A DNA stretch of 36,039 nucleotides from Mesostigma viride (Eukaryota > Streptophyta > Mesostigmatophyceae > Mesostigmatales > Mesostigmataceae). Where the stretch lies: positions 2,384,005 through 2,420,043 of the forward strand of contig RPFO01000123.1 of assembly GCA_009746045.1 (NCBI GenBank). Direction: 5' to 3'. Made by a program: the position numbers and the translations under genes. A model generated the notes under the pieces. It saw only the letters and a list, made by a program, of their open reading frames with translations. It was not told the DNA's origin and did not search any database. Position 1 is the first letter of the stretch; the number at the start of each line of letters is the position of its first letter. Shown here in pieces: positions 9,667-30,200 of the stretch.

Positions 9667-12105
9667 ATGGCGACGACGTCAGTGGATCCCACCGCTAAGC
9701 GTTCCACCAATGCGAGCGGTGCCGGCGGCAGCGGCAGTGGTAGCGAAGGGAATTTTGAGTGTAACATCTGTCTCGAGCTTGCTCAAGATCCAGTTGTCAC
9801 CGTCTGTGGTCACCTTTTCTGCTGGCCTTGTAAGTAGGAGACTTTGGTTGCAATTCGGTGATGTGGAATTTCCAGGCGCTGGCCTATGTCCCTGCCTCAG
9901 CTAGTACACCTAAGCTTGTACTTAGCACCGCCTGCAAGGATTTGTCGCCGGTAATTGTTTCCGTCCCTTCGCGTGCATGCAACCGACATCAACCTTCCCT
10001 TTTTTCTGTCTTCACAACTCTGTTAAGATAAATTTGGCTTATTTTGCGACCCCCAGGCTTTGCCATGTCTGCCTGCGCTACTTGACTTTGCGTGCGTGTC
10101 ACACTCCTTTGCCTTGTCTGCTGCAGGCATCTACCGCTGGCTGCAGGTGCACTCGGACTACAGGCGCTGCCCCGTGTGCAAAGCGGGTGTGTCGGAAGAG
10201 ACGGTCATCCCCCTGTACGGTCGTGGCAACTGTGACGCCCAGGACCCAAGGACGAAACCGCCCCCCGACGTGCCACAGCGGCCGCAGGGGCAGCGGCCAG
10301 AAGCAGTCCGGCAGCCCTCGCATGATGGCAACGCCCAGGTAGGGGTCAGGGTGCAGGGTGTAGGGTGTAGGGTGTAGGGTGTAGGGTGTAGGGTGTAGGG
10401 TGTAGGGTGTAGGGTGTAGGGTGTAGGGTGTAGGGTGTAGGGTGTAGGGTGTAGGGTGTAGGGTGTAGGGTGTAGGGTGTAGGGTGTAGGGTGTAGGGTG
10501 TAGGGTGTAGGGTGTAGGGTGTAGGGTGTAGGGTGTAGGATGTAGGTTTCATGACTTAAGTTACGGGCTGCTCCTGCATGTGGTTTGTTGACACTGGGCC
10601 GCGTGGGGCGCCCTAAGTTGGACGGGAAGCCAACGGCTGTAGTAGGGCTTGCCTTGTTAGCCAACCCCTGTTGTAGGGCTTGCCTTGTTAGCCAACCTCT
10701 GTAGTAGGGCTTGCCTTGTTAGCCAACCCCTGTTGTAGGGCTTGCCTTGTTAGCCAACCCCTGTTGTAGTGCTTGCCTTGTTAGCCAACCTCTGTTGTAG
10801 GGCTTGCCTTGTTAGCCAACCCCTGTAATAGGGCTTGCCTTGTTAGCCAACCCCTGTAGTAGGGCTTGCCTTGTTAGCCAACCCCTGTAGTAGGGCTTGC
10901 CTTGTTAGCCAACCCCTGTTGTAGGGCTTGCCTTGTTAGCCAACCCCTGTTGTAGGGCTTGCCTTGTTAGCCAACCTCTGTTGTAGGGCTTGCCTTGTTA
11001 GCCAACCCCTGTAATAGGGCTTGCCTTGTTAGCCAACCCCTGTTGTAGGGCTTGCCTTGTTAGCCAACCCCTGTTGTAGGGCTTGCCTTGTTAGCCAACC
11101 CCTGTTGTAGTGCTTGCCTTGTTAGCCAACCCCTGTTGTAGGGCGTGCCTTGTTAGCCAACCCCTGTAATAGGGCTTGCCTTGTTAGCCAACCCCTGTAG
11201 TAGTGCTTGCCTTGTTAGCCAACCCCTGTTGTAGGGCTTGCCTTGTTAGCCAACCCCTGTAGTAGGGCTTGCCTTGTTAGCCAACCCCTGTTGCAGGGCT
11301 TGCCTTGTTAGCCAACCCCTGTTGTAGGGCTTGCCTTGTTAGCCAACCCCTGTTGTAGGGCTTGCCTTGTTAGCCAACCCCTGTTGTAGGGCTTGCCTTG
11401 TTAGCCAACCCCTGTTGTAGGGCTTGCCTTGTTAGCCAACCCCTGTTGTAGGGCTTGCCTTATGAGGCTTTTGTGGGCTTTTTCTTCGCTGCCGGTGGTT
11501 GCGTTCACGGCATGACTTCCGCGCACCCTTGCGGGAAACCAGGGTTCCTCAACACGCACGTGTGGTGGCTTGGTTGATACTCATCCCAGCCACCACCAAA
11601 ACAGCCCTTCGGTGGTTATTGCCTTATATAATAGGGTGGCAGGACAACCACTTGCCCCACCTTTTCACACTTTTGTTGCCTATGCCACGTGCACAATGTT
11701 CTCATCCCTCACGATGCCAAGAATCGTGTGCAATGATTCCCGAAGGTGGTCTGCTTGCGTCATTTATTGTGTGCTTCTAACCCCTCCCCTCCGTCCCCCG
11801 AATACCCCCCACCCACCCCACCCACCCCATGGTGGTTCCAGGGCCGTGATTTCTTTGGCCAGCCGCGCCACGCGGGCACGTGGGGCAACTTCACCTTCCA
11901 CGCAGGCATCGGCCTCTTTCCCTCGCTCTTTGCGGTCGCCTTCTCCGGGTTCCCCGTCTACAACGGCAACCCACACGCGCAGGCTGCGCCCTACCCCCCT
12001 GGCATGCGGCCCGATTTGATGAACCCGGAGCAGCAACAGACCTTCCTCTCGCGCCTGCTGCTCATCCTGGGCTGCATCGTCATGCTGTGCCTTCTCTATT
12101 TTTGA
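9667..12105 (+). CDS. RNF185: RNF5/RNF185-type RING-finger E3 ubiquitin ligase
   Basis: Three exons, 9667-9829, 10127-10338 and 11842-12105, join in frame to a 212-aa protein. A low-complexity Ser/Gly N-terminus (residues 14-29) is followed by a complete C3HC4 RING: C32, C35, C47, H49, C52, C55, C69, C72, within [17 protein letters not shown] and [20 protein letters not shown]. Then comes a Pro-rich linker with RPQGQRPE. The C-terminal exon holds a hydrophobic stretch (about 143-159) and a terminal membrane segment, [20 protein letters not shown] (193-212). This order and the PLYGRG and RPQGQRPE signatures define the RNF5/RNF185/plant RMA family. Those are ER-membrane (some mitochondrial) E3 ligases acting in ER-associated degradation; human members are 180-192 aa. 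The start ATG is the first in frame, in context GAGTATGG. Intron 1 splits the codon for C55. Intron 2 (1503 bp) is mostly tandem repeats. RNF5 and RNF185 cannot be told apart here. Confidence 0.93.
10350..10545. repeat. (TGTAGGG)n heptamer array, telomere-like
   Basis: About 27 almost perfect TGTAGGG units, beginning 11 bp after the 5' splice site of intron 2 of the RING E3 gene. The unit differs by one base from the plant-type telomere repeat TTTAGGG. The array is interstitial, so it does not mark a chromosome end. Confidence 0.95.
10638..11461. repeat. 31-bp minisatellite, about 26 copies
   Basis: The unit begins GTAGGGCTTGCCTTGTTAGC and ends CAACCCCTGTT. Variants are GTA/ATA at the start and CCCC/CCTC in the second half. 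It fills most of intron 2 of the RING E3 gene, following the heptamer array. It shares the GTAGGG core with that array and with the intron's own donor (GTAGGGG). Confidence 0.96.
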
Positions 12106-12901
12106 ACGGGGCCACGGGGGCATGCGCGCAGGCGTGCAAGTGGACCCACCGCGGGCTGTGCTGCCAGGCGCGGGATTGGTTAGCGGCGAACTAGTTTTCC
12201 GTGCTTTGGATGCACGTGGATTTTAATCAACCTGTGGGGCACGCTCCTGTTCTCTGTGTACAGTGGCAGAAGCAGGGGCATCAGGCGAAAGGGGTTACGT
12301 GCGAAGCCATCGTGGTGTGTTCCCTGGGTAGAGCTTGCCTAGTGTGGGAGCTGTCATCCGGACCTCGGCTGTACTCCACAGGTAGGGTGCATTTACTGGT
12401 AGCCATGCGGCAACCAGCTGGTAACCAGGAGGTAGCCAGCTCGCATGTGATCACCACTGGCAATTGACTGAGCCGTCACTTTTCTGGCGTCAGATGCCCG
12501 GTGATTTTCCTTGCCCCCAAAAGATGGAATCAGGTAGCACTCTGTCGGTCCGCTGAGCTGTCGCATTCTCCAGCACGGGCTATGTTTCTCAGGGATGCAG
12601 TAAGCAGTTGGTGCATGGTCTAATTGACAAAGCAACTTGTACAGATGACTTGTCATTCCCTCCTGGGAATGGATGCGCATCCCTTCGTCACAAACCCTTC
12701 ACCTTGAGATGGCATCTGAGGAAAAATCCGTGATGTGCTGATCCAAGAACCAACGAGCTAGGTTGTAAGCACCGGACCTCTGATCAATTCATAGTTGCCT
12801 CAATTCAAATGCAAGCATGCAAATTCACATGTGCACACGCAGCATGCACGCATGACGGGCATGCGTGGCCACGTGCATACCAAGGAGACAACGTGCATAC
12901 C

Positions 12902-12929
12902 ACGTGCATATGCACGTACATATGTACGT
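12902..12929. repeat. Two overlapping 16-bp perfect palindromes
   Basis: ACGTGCATATGCACGT (12902-12917) overlaps ACGTACATATGTACGT (12914-12929). Just upstream, ACGTGCATACC recurs, giving a cluster of ACGT cores. It could be a protein-binding site or a cruciform. The function is unknown. Confidence 0.8.
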
Positions 12930-13383
12930 TCCTAGTTCTAGGTGATCTGCGGGGGTGAAATTTTACAGCGCACTCCTTGCTGGCATGCAGGCAGGCAGGC
13001 AGGTGGCCAGTACTCGTGTAATTAATTTAAACAGATTGAGTCATTGTCATGCACGCACTTGCTTGCATGCAAGGGCTGTCGATAATTTCAGTCCTGGGCC
13101 GACGTGCATCTGCATAGCGAGTGTGTTTTTTATTGCACTGCATGCATGGCGTCGAACTATTTCATGTACATAAATGCGTCCAAGCATAGTTGTCTCACTT
13201 CATAAATGTTCAAAACTTTTTAGTAACATTCAGACGCAATAATAATTATAATTTTGTAAGGGCTCCAGCCATAATTTCAATGCACAAGGCTACACATTTC
13301 CATCTCCATTCATTTTCATCATCCTGAACGACTCGAAAACGCGGACAAGATAACGGCAGGCTCGAGCTACTATGGTCCAAATT

Positions 13384-13421
13384 CTCCCGAATTCTGGCCT
13401 GCACTGGTTGTCTCCTTGATA
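13384..13421. repeat. Short dispersed repeat, copy 2
   Basis: Matches 156-193 at 34 of 38 positions. It lies about 95 bp beyond the stop of the coiled-coil gene, probably in its 3' UTR or just downstream. Confidence 0.5.
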
Positions 13422-13513
13422 CCACTGATCCATGCTCCATCAAACCCCAATGTGGCAGATGCGCGGTTGTGTCCCTTCTGAAACAACAAGCATAATCAGC
13501 AAGCTAGCCCTGG

Positions 13514-21615
<8,102 letters not shown>

Positions 21616-21938
21616 AATGTACGTTGTTCCCTTCTACGAGGGGACAGTTATTCACGTCGGTCCGCTGGATCCACAAGGAAATAATCTACCTACTAATCAC
21701 GGTTTCCCCATCCGCCAGTTTCCGGTTAGGCGGAACCGGCATTTACAATGCTCATTCAGCGTTCATTAGCCCGTAAATTGGGCTTCCCCTCGAACATCGC
21801 GAAGCAAAGATCATCTCTATCCACTTGCGACGTTGCTTGAAGATTTTACTACTATACAGCTACGGAAGACTACGCCTGCACCACGCAACTTCCGTGTGAA
21901 ATGATCGGCAAATATAAGGATTAAAACGCAATGACAGC

Positions 21939-21973
21939 GTCAATACCGCCAATGCTAGTGTCAATACCGCCAA
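21939..21973. repeat. Direct repeat GTCAATACCGCCAA x2
   Basis: Two exact 14-bp copies 21 bp apart (21939-21952 and 21960-21973), about 325 bp upstream of the coiled-coil gene start. A two-turn spacing fits a pair of activator sites (inference). Confidence 0.7.
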
Positions 21974-22562
21974 GCAAATATTGCAATCACCGAATACTGT
22001 TCAACATGCACGGTAATGCACCAACGTAAACGAAGAACGCACGGCGCCAAGGTTACCCACGGGCGCGTGGGCGCAACTGCCCCATTTTCGCCAACGGGCA
22101 GAAGCCATTTCCCATCCTGTTCCCTTCCTGTTGATTGATGATGTCTTGGGCCGCTCTTGGCTCGTATGAAGACCCGCAGTTGGTAGCCAGTACTACTAGT
22201 ACACCGTACTTACGGCATGGCTACATTCGTACACCTACCGACGTGAGTTGAGGCTGGAGTCTGGTTTACGCTGGTTCCGCATGCAGAGTCGCAGACTTCC
22301 CGTCTGGATACGCCGCTAGAGCAGTCCACGGCCTGCTTGGAGTAGCTCGCAACCAGGCGCAGCGGCGATCCCCGGTCTGATTCTGGTCCGGGGGTGAGTT
22401 TTTAACTCATGAGTCAGGGCATGAGTGAAAAAAATATTCTCCGTGGGAAAGGTACTATCTTACTGTACAGATGGAAGAGTCACAATTGTGGCAACGTAAT
22501 GTGACCCGTAGCGACTTGGGAGACAGGGGGTCTGGTCTTGGTTGTGGGAGGGGGGGGTGGGA

Positions 22563-22582
22563 GGGGGGGGAACCCCCCCCCC
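22563..22582. repeat. G8-AA-C10 inverted repeat
   Basis: Eight G, two A and ten C form a perfect hairpin in the divergent upstream region, preceded by further GGGAGGGG runs. It is also a likely site of assembly error. Confidence 0.85.
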
Positions 22583-24222
22583 TTGGCTGGGAGGTGAGCT
22601 GGCAGCATCGGGAGGTTTAGCAGTCAGATGTGGTAGTATGTAACGCGGTCGTCATTGTCAGGCAGGGTTGGGGCGCAGGGCCGTGCGGTCGCTGGGGACG
22701 TGGGGTGGTATAGGGGTGGTGGCTGGGAACAATGATGCGTAGTACAGGAAGAAAGGATACGGACATTCTGTCAAGGTGGTCAACAACTGGTTAAGGCATT
22801 TCCCTGGACCAATCAGGTGAGCTCGGCTGGCGACACTTATTACTGGGGATATTTTCTTTACACGTGTCGTATCCGGGTTATTCTCGATGACGGGGCGAAT
22901 TCTGTTGCGAAGGTTATGGGACCTGTCACTGCGATTTCACGTGCAGCACTTCCACAGCCAGCCGAAAGAGTTAACGTAACGCGTCGTTTGACATGTCCGT
23001 CATTGGAGACGTGGAAACCACAATTATGCTTTCAATGAATTCTTCCATGAGTATCACCACGAGTGAGCCTGGAGAAGCGTCATTCAGCAGTTATTTTCCC
23101 CGAGAAAAATGTCACCGGAATCACGACGAACTGACTCGTATAACATGTCTCACATTGAGGGCTGTGACGGTTACGAAGGAAGGACTCAGGACACTGCACC
23201 CGTGCGCAAAATATTGTGAAATCAAATGCAACGTATTTTTCTTACGCGTCGGAACCAAAAATTGTCAAGGATGACGACGATGGGTCATCTTGCACGCAGC
23301 GCCATCCTGCAGTACTGCATCCTGGCACTTGAAGTTGTCGTCGCAGCGATGGGTACGCTTCGACGAAATGTCTTCTCTTTATGTGTTTTTTCGATGTGAT
23401 GCAACCAGGGAGTGTTATAACGGCTCTTGGTCGCCCCAGGATTGTGCATACATGCCGATCAACCTCTTCGTAGTTCCAACCGTTGCCAGGGTCGAGGTCT
23501 TGCGCGCGCGCGGTTTAATAGAAGACCGTGAACTCGTCCCTGATCATTTGATGAAATTTTGTAGCTTCTTCCTCTTCAGTGTCGTCTATGTGAACATAGT
23601 CAGTACCACAATGTGAAGCAGTGCTGGGCAATCGTATTGAGAAGCGCGCATGCGTGTATTGGGGTACGCATTGTGCCACTGCGCAGCCTGCGGCCTTGAG
23701 TCGTTTGCATTGGCTGCTACTCTTATTGCTTCCATCGTCCCCGACCGAAATAGGCAGCAGGTCTGACCGCGGTACCCATGCCTTCGACAAAGCACTCGGC
23801 AAGATGCCTACATCAAGCCCTCACAGCTCGTCTTACCAGAGATCTGAACGTCAAGCGCTCACTAGGAACCTGCAGCCCCAGCCTGAGCAGAGGCTGCCCA
23901 CTCTATCTGTCTTTCTGCTTGCCCATTCCGACAAGGACAAAGGGACCATACCCTTGTACGGTGACCTTTCCCCATCTGCGTTGGTGGAACGACGATTCGT
24001 GCATGTCATACAGTCCTGGTCGATTTGAATATGTGATACTTGAGACTGCATGTTGCAATCTGCTCCTACTAATTCCAAGCCAAACAACCCCCCTCTTTTC
24101 TCTTATGTGGCGCTGTAAGATGCTATCATTTGCAACCAAATCTGCAAACCCCTCTCCCCCGGGCCCCCCACCCCTGGCCCCTCCACCCCCGCCCCCCCAC
24201 CCCCGTATCCGGACCCATGCAG

Positions 24223-27200
24223 CCGCGGTGCAGCGCGACGTGTATGATGAGGCAGGCCTCACATCTGCGATGCTGGCGGCGCAACCAACCATCATATTCG
24301 TGCGCAGCCACATAGATCTTGTCGGCGAGCTGCCACAAGTCAGCGCGGGCGCTGACATCAGCATCGTGGGCCTGTGCGGACCGTCAGGGCAGGAGGCGTG
24401 CGTCATCGATGCGGATACGGATGGGAACGGTTACGCGGATGACCAGCGCATGTTCGTGGTGACAGGTGGCAGGCTCACAATTGCCAACCTGCACCTGAGG
24501 AATGGGTATGCACAGGTGGGTGATGGCACCGCATTGCTGGCAGGGGGGGGGGGGGGGGCGGCAGGGGGAGAGGGGATGCACATGGGGGGCCATGCATACC
24601 ATGATGCCTGGGCAATGCAGCCAGTATGAGCGTTGCAGCTGGCATTTGGAGGGTGTCTCCAGCGTTGAGCATTTGGATAGCGGCTACTCGCCTGGTTCCT
24701 GTGTATGCGAGGGCTACCCTACGTAAGACTTGCGTCAGGCCCGCATTGGACAACTGCTTTTCCTACCCGTGGCACCTGATGTCCCTTCCCCCATGCATGC
24801 ATGTCCAAAGGGGGGGCAAGGGGGCAGCGGTGCCCTTGCGGTCTGTTGCAGATGTCTTATTATTAGACTTTGCTGACCATCTGTGCCTGCCCATACATGA
24901 CGCCCATGCGCGTAGTCCATAGCCTGCACATAGCTCTCGTTCTCCACGCCCAACTACTTGGCGTCCCCGGCATAAGCTTTGTGCTGGCATCCAGATGCTG
25001 TGATGTAGGAGACCGTGGGACTCCGTATAAATAACAAGCAATCTGGATAGTCACGCGCAGTAATAGGGTTTTGGATCAGTAGGAAAAGAGACGTACACCC
25101 AGGCTTGCAGCCCCTGCCATCAAGGGCGGCGTGCAGCAGACCATGATGCATCCTGGGATCCGCTTACTCAGGTATCTTGCCACTTGCACACGACACTTTA
25201 TGTATGCATTCTACTTACATACTACTATGTATGCATTCTACTCACAACAGATGCATCGTAGGTTATCTGTACTCTTCTATTAGCTGCATGTGCTTTGTGT
25301 TGGGTGCTCAGCTATGTTAAGGAACTCTAATGTGTATCTGTTGCATATACCAGGCACCTTGCGTTGCAGTCCCCCGCTAGACTTCAGGGCTCGGGGTTTA
25401 GGTCATCTCCTGCGCAGCCAGCAGAACCGTCCTGATATTCCTGCTCCTGTACCTGTTGGCTGCCCCCTTCTCCCCCCTGCGCCTGCCCCAGCGGGAAACC
25501 CCGTACGATCCGTATGTGGATCACAAAGCCGAAGTTGGGGACGGCGGTGGTGGCTTGTTGTTTGTGTTGGGTGGCGACGTGCTGGTGGTCGGGTGCATCC
25601 TCAGCGACGGCGTTGCGGTACGTTCCTGTCAAGCACTTGACTACTAGTGCATTGGTTTAGCACCAAAGGCACTTTGCACTGCAACCCCCACAATCATTTT
25701 GCGACGCATCCCCAGCAAGTTGGCAGCGCACCTTCGACTCCTGAACTGCCAATCTGGGATCATCATGATTCATGGGCCTTGTCCGTCCGCTCTCCTCTTT
25801 GCAGATTTAATTCAGTTACCAATAGCGATAGTTCACGCAAACCATCTGCACAATAAATGGAAAGTTTGCTCTCTAACTTCACTCACAGGATCATAGTCGT
25901 CATACTATGACACTATCTCATGCTACGGTGTCTCTGAGAAGCTGGGGATGAAACAACTGAACTCCTTTTGGGATTAGGGTTGGTTGATGACGAAGTCATC
26001 ATTGTCTTGTGTGTGCCCGCTTGGACAAGAACCCTCCAGTGGCACGTTGATCAGAGTTATCATATTTATCACTGCGAAAGCTTGCCGTTTTGATGGTCAC
26101 ATGTGTCAATTTACAAAGTATGATGCCTCCGCAGTCTCAATCTGATAATCTCCTAGGCAAGGCTGTAAACGTAAACAATGAACAACGTTTGTAACGCGGC
26201 AAGGAAATCTTGTTTGACCGTGAGATTGGATTCCAAACTTGGAATTCCTGGGGCAGCCCTGGTGCCGCGTTTGTCAGCACAATGGATCCATGCGCCCGGA
26301 AGTACTGCTCTAGTTCCAATTAAGTGTCTCCTCGCCCCTCCCTTGCCCTGGACTCATGCGCCAGTTTGCCCGCTGCTGCGGCCAATGCGGCATGGCCTGA
26401 AACTTTGGGCCTGCCTGTGCAACACACCAGATCATTGGGGGCGCCATCTATGTGAACGAGTTGACAGCACCTGCCACGGTGACGATCAACGGCTGCGAGT
26501 TCTCACGCAACATGGCGGTAGGTTGGCCAGACCTGCCCGGCTGGCTGGCTGTGCCCTGTCTTTGCCAGTAGAACTTTAAGAAAATCAAGAGAGTACACAA
26601 CACGGAAGGAAAAAATACTTGAGTGGTGGTGGTTGCTGGATCCTGTTTGATGCTGCATGCGTCCGTGGTCTCTTTCACTCGTTCCTTCTAGTGAGCTTTC
26701 GTATTCTCATGAGCGCAGCAACAGTTTAGACGAATTGTTGGTAGATCTTGATGATGTCGCGATATTTTCATACTACATACTGCTAGTTGCAGTATACACT
26801 AATGTCAATAAAATCATTACTGGAAAGCCATGCAATAATACCCTCCATGCTGTAGTACCCTGTGATACCAGAACATGGTTCACACATTACACTACATCAT
26901 CCAAATACTGCATCATCATTTGTATCGTTTGTGTCTTCACGCATAGCTGGGCGCCTCGTTGGCTGAGCGCATGAGTACTTCCCCCATGCTGGCAGTTAGC
27001 ACTCACCTGTCCAACCATGCTTCACGTGCTGCCACGTTCATTATGAATCGCACACCACAGGAAAGTGGGGGGCCATCCTCGTCGCTGCTGGCGTCTTCAA
27101 GATGGACAACTGCCTCGTGTCCCTGAACACGGCAAATGTGAGGAAATTGCGCCGGTGTGCTGTCGGCTATGCCATGTCACTGGGACTGCTCTCACAAAGT

Positions 27201-30200
27201 CTAACCCACGATGCGATGGCACCAAGATATAACTCAAAGTGCATCCCATTTTGCAACGGGTGACCCTGACAGGGAAACGGCAATCTGTAAATGAAGCCAT
27301 GACGCCATTCCTTTGACTGAGATGAGACAAGTACTTTGGCGAGTCATTCCCTGCGTGTTACCGGCATGTGGATCAGTGGATGCCCGAGGACAGGCCAGCC
27401 ACCTTATCGGTATTACCAAGCTACTTATGGAGATACGAACCCTGAATGGGCCACCTTATCGGTACTACCAAGCTACTTATGGAGATACGAACCCTGAATG
27501 GGCCACCTTATCGGTATTACCAAGCTACTTATGGAGATGCGAACCCTGAATGGGCCACCTTATCGGTATTACCAAGCTACTTATGGAGATACGAACCCTG
27601 AATGGGCCACCTTATCGGTATTACCAAGCTACTTATGGAGATATGAACCCTGAATGGGCCACCTTATCGGTATTACCAAGCTACTTATGGAGATACGAAC
27701 CCTGAATGGGCCACCTTATCGGTACTACCAAGCTACTTATGGAGATGCGAACCCTGAATGGGCGACCTTATCGGTATTACCAAGCTACTTATGGAGATAC
27801 GAACCCTGAATGGGCCACCTTATCGGTATTACCAAGCTACTTATGGAGATACGAACCCTGAATGGGCCACCTTATCGGTATTACCAAGCTACTTATGGAG
27901 ATACGAACCCTGAATGGGCCACCTTATCGGTATTACCAAGCTACTTATGGAGATGCGAACCCTGAATGGGCCACCTTATCGGTATTACCAAGCTACTTAT
28001 GGAGATGCGAACCCTGAATGGGCCACCTTATCGGTATTACCAAGCTACTTATGGAGATACGAACCCTGAATGGGCCACCTTATCGGTATTACCAAGCTAC
28101 TTATGGAGATACGAACCCTGAATGGGCCACCTTATCGGTATTACCAAGCTACTTATGGAGATGCGAACCCTGAATGGGCCACCTTATCGGTATTACCAAG
28201 CTACTTATGGAGATACGAACCCTGAATGGGCCACCTTATCGGTATTACCAAGCTACTTATGGAGATATGAACCCTGAATGGGCCACCTTATCGGTATTAC
28301 CAAGCTACTTATGGAGATATGAACCCTGAATGGGCCACCTTATCGGTACTACCAAGCTACTTATGGAGAGGCGAACCCTGAATGGGCCCCCTTATCGGTA
28401 TTACCAAGCTACTTATGGAGATACGAACCCTGAATGGGCGACCTTATCGGTATTACCAAGCTACTTATGGAGATACGAACCCTGAATGGGCCACCTTATC
28501 GGTATTACCAAGCTACTTATGGAGATACGAACCCTGAATGGGCCACCTTATCGGTATTACCAAGCTACTTATGGAGATACGAACCCTGAATGGGCCACCT
28601 TATCGGTATTACCAAGCTACTTATGGAGATACGAACCCTGAATGGGCCACCTTATCGGTATTACCAAGCTACTTATGGAGATATGAACCCTGAATGGGCC
28701 ACCTTATCGGTATTACCAAGCTACTTATGGAGATACGAACCCTGAATGGGCCACCTTATCGGTATTACCAAGCTACTTATGGAGATATGAACCCTGAATG
28801 GGCCACCTTATCGGTATTACCAAGCTACTTATGGAGATACGAACCCTGAATGGGCCACCTTATCGGTATTACCAAGCTACTTATGGAGATACGAACCCTG
28901 AATGGGCCACCTTATCGGTATTACCAAGCTACTTATGGAGATACGAACCCTGAATGGGCCACCTTATCGGTATTACCAAGCTACTTATGGAGATACGAAC
29001 CCTGAATGGGCCACCTTATCGGTATTACCAAGCTACTTATGGAGATACGAACCCTGAATGGGCCACCTTATCGGTATTACCAAGCTACTTATGGAGATAT
29101 GAACCCTGAATGGGCCACCTTATCGGTATTACCAAGCTACTTGTGGAGATATGAACCCTGAATGGGCCACCTTATCGGTACTACCAAGCTACTTATGGAG
29201 ATACGAACCCTGAATGGGCCACCTTATCGGTACTACCAAGCTACTTATGGAGATGCGAACCCTGAATGGGCCACCTTATCGGTATTACCAAGCTACTTAT
29301 GGAGATACGAACCCTGAATGGGCCACCTTATCGGTATTACCAAGCTACTTATGGAGATACGAACCCTGAATGGGCCACCTTATCGGTATTACCAAGCTAC
29401 TTATGGAGATACGAACCCTGAATGGGCCACCTTATCGGTACTACCAAGCTACTTATGGAGATATGACCCCTGAATGGGCCACCTTATCGGTACTACCAAG
29501 CTACTTATGGAGATATGAACCCTGAATGGGCCACCTTATCGGTATTACCAAGCTACTTATGGAGATATGAACCCTGAATGGGCCACCTTATCGGTATTAC
29601 CAAGCTACTTATGGAGATGCGAACCCTGAATGGGCCACCTTATCGGTATTACCAAGCTACTTATGGAGATACGAACCCTGAATGGGCCACCTTATCGGTA
29701 TTACCAAGCTACTTATGGAGATACGAACCCTGAATGGGCCACCTAATCGGTATTACCAAGCTACTTATGGAGATACGAACCCTGAATGGGCCACCTTATC
29801 GGTATTACCAAGCTACTTATGGAGATACGAACCCTGAATGGGCCACCTTATCGGTATTACCAAGCTACTTATGGAGATACGAACCCTGAATGGGCCACCT
29901 TATCGGTATTACCAAGCTACTTATGGAGATATGAACCCTGAATGGGCCACCTTATCGGTACTACCAAGCTACTTATGGAGATGCAAACCCTGAATGGGCC
30001 ACCTTATCGGTATTACCAAGCTACTTATGGAGATACGAACCCTGAATGGGCCACCTTATCGGTACTACCAAGCTACTTATGGAGATATGAACCCTGAATG
30101 GGCCACCTTATCGGTATTACCAAGCTACTTATGGAGATACGAACCCTGAATGGGCCACCTTATCGGTACTACCAAGCCTACGTAGGAATGTCCACATGCC

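Larger units (their letters stand above)
12106..13513. other. Intergenic space between convergent genes
   Basis: 1.4 kb between the stop of the plus-strand RING E3 gene (12105) and the stop of the minus-strand coiled-coil gene (13514). It should contain both 3' UTRs and polyadenylation sites, but no convincing AATAAA was found at the expected distance from either stop. It holds a cluster of ACGTGCATA-type motifs and palindromes (12870-12930), one copy of a dispersed repeat (13384-13421) and AT-rich stretches near 13130-13260. No coding region was recognised. Confidence 0.6.
21616..24222. promoter_or_regulatory. Divergent upstream region, presumed promoters, no assigned exon
   Basis: Lies between the ATG of the minus-strand coiled-coil gene (21615) and the first confident exon of the plus-strand beta-helix gene. 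It must hold the promoter and 5' UTR of the former and the missing 5' exons and promoter of the latter. Candidate 5' exons are an ATG at 23650 followed by a moderately hydrophobic frame (MRVLGYALCHCAACGLESFA), and an ATG at 23778 whose frame stays open into the first beta-helix exon through a Pro-rich stretch. Unrecognised open frames lie at 22817-23038, 22993-23274 and 23290-23616. No known domain was seen in any of them. Confidence 0.45.

Noticed and set aside
10350-10545. Chromosome end (telomere)
   Set aside because: The heptamer array has unique sequence on both sides and lies within an intron of a complete gene.
23515-23802. Minus-strand 95-codon frame with an acidic C-terminus (TEEEEATKFHQMIRDEF)
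   Set aside because: It looks somewhat protein-like, but it overlaps an equally open plus-strand frame, has no recognised family and no supporting upstream exon. Not called.
27399-30178. Coding repeat protein across the 52-bp array
   Set aside because: 52 is not a multiple of 3, so the frame rotates between units, and a TGA within CCCTGAATG interrupts it about every 156 bp.
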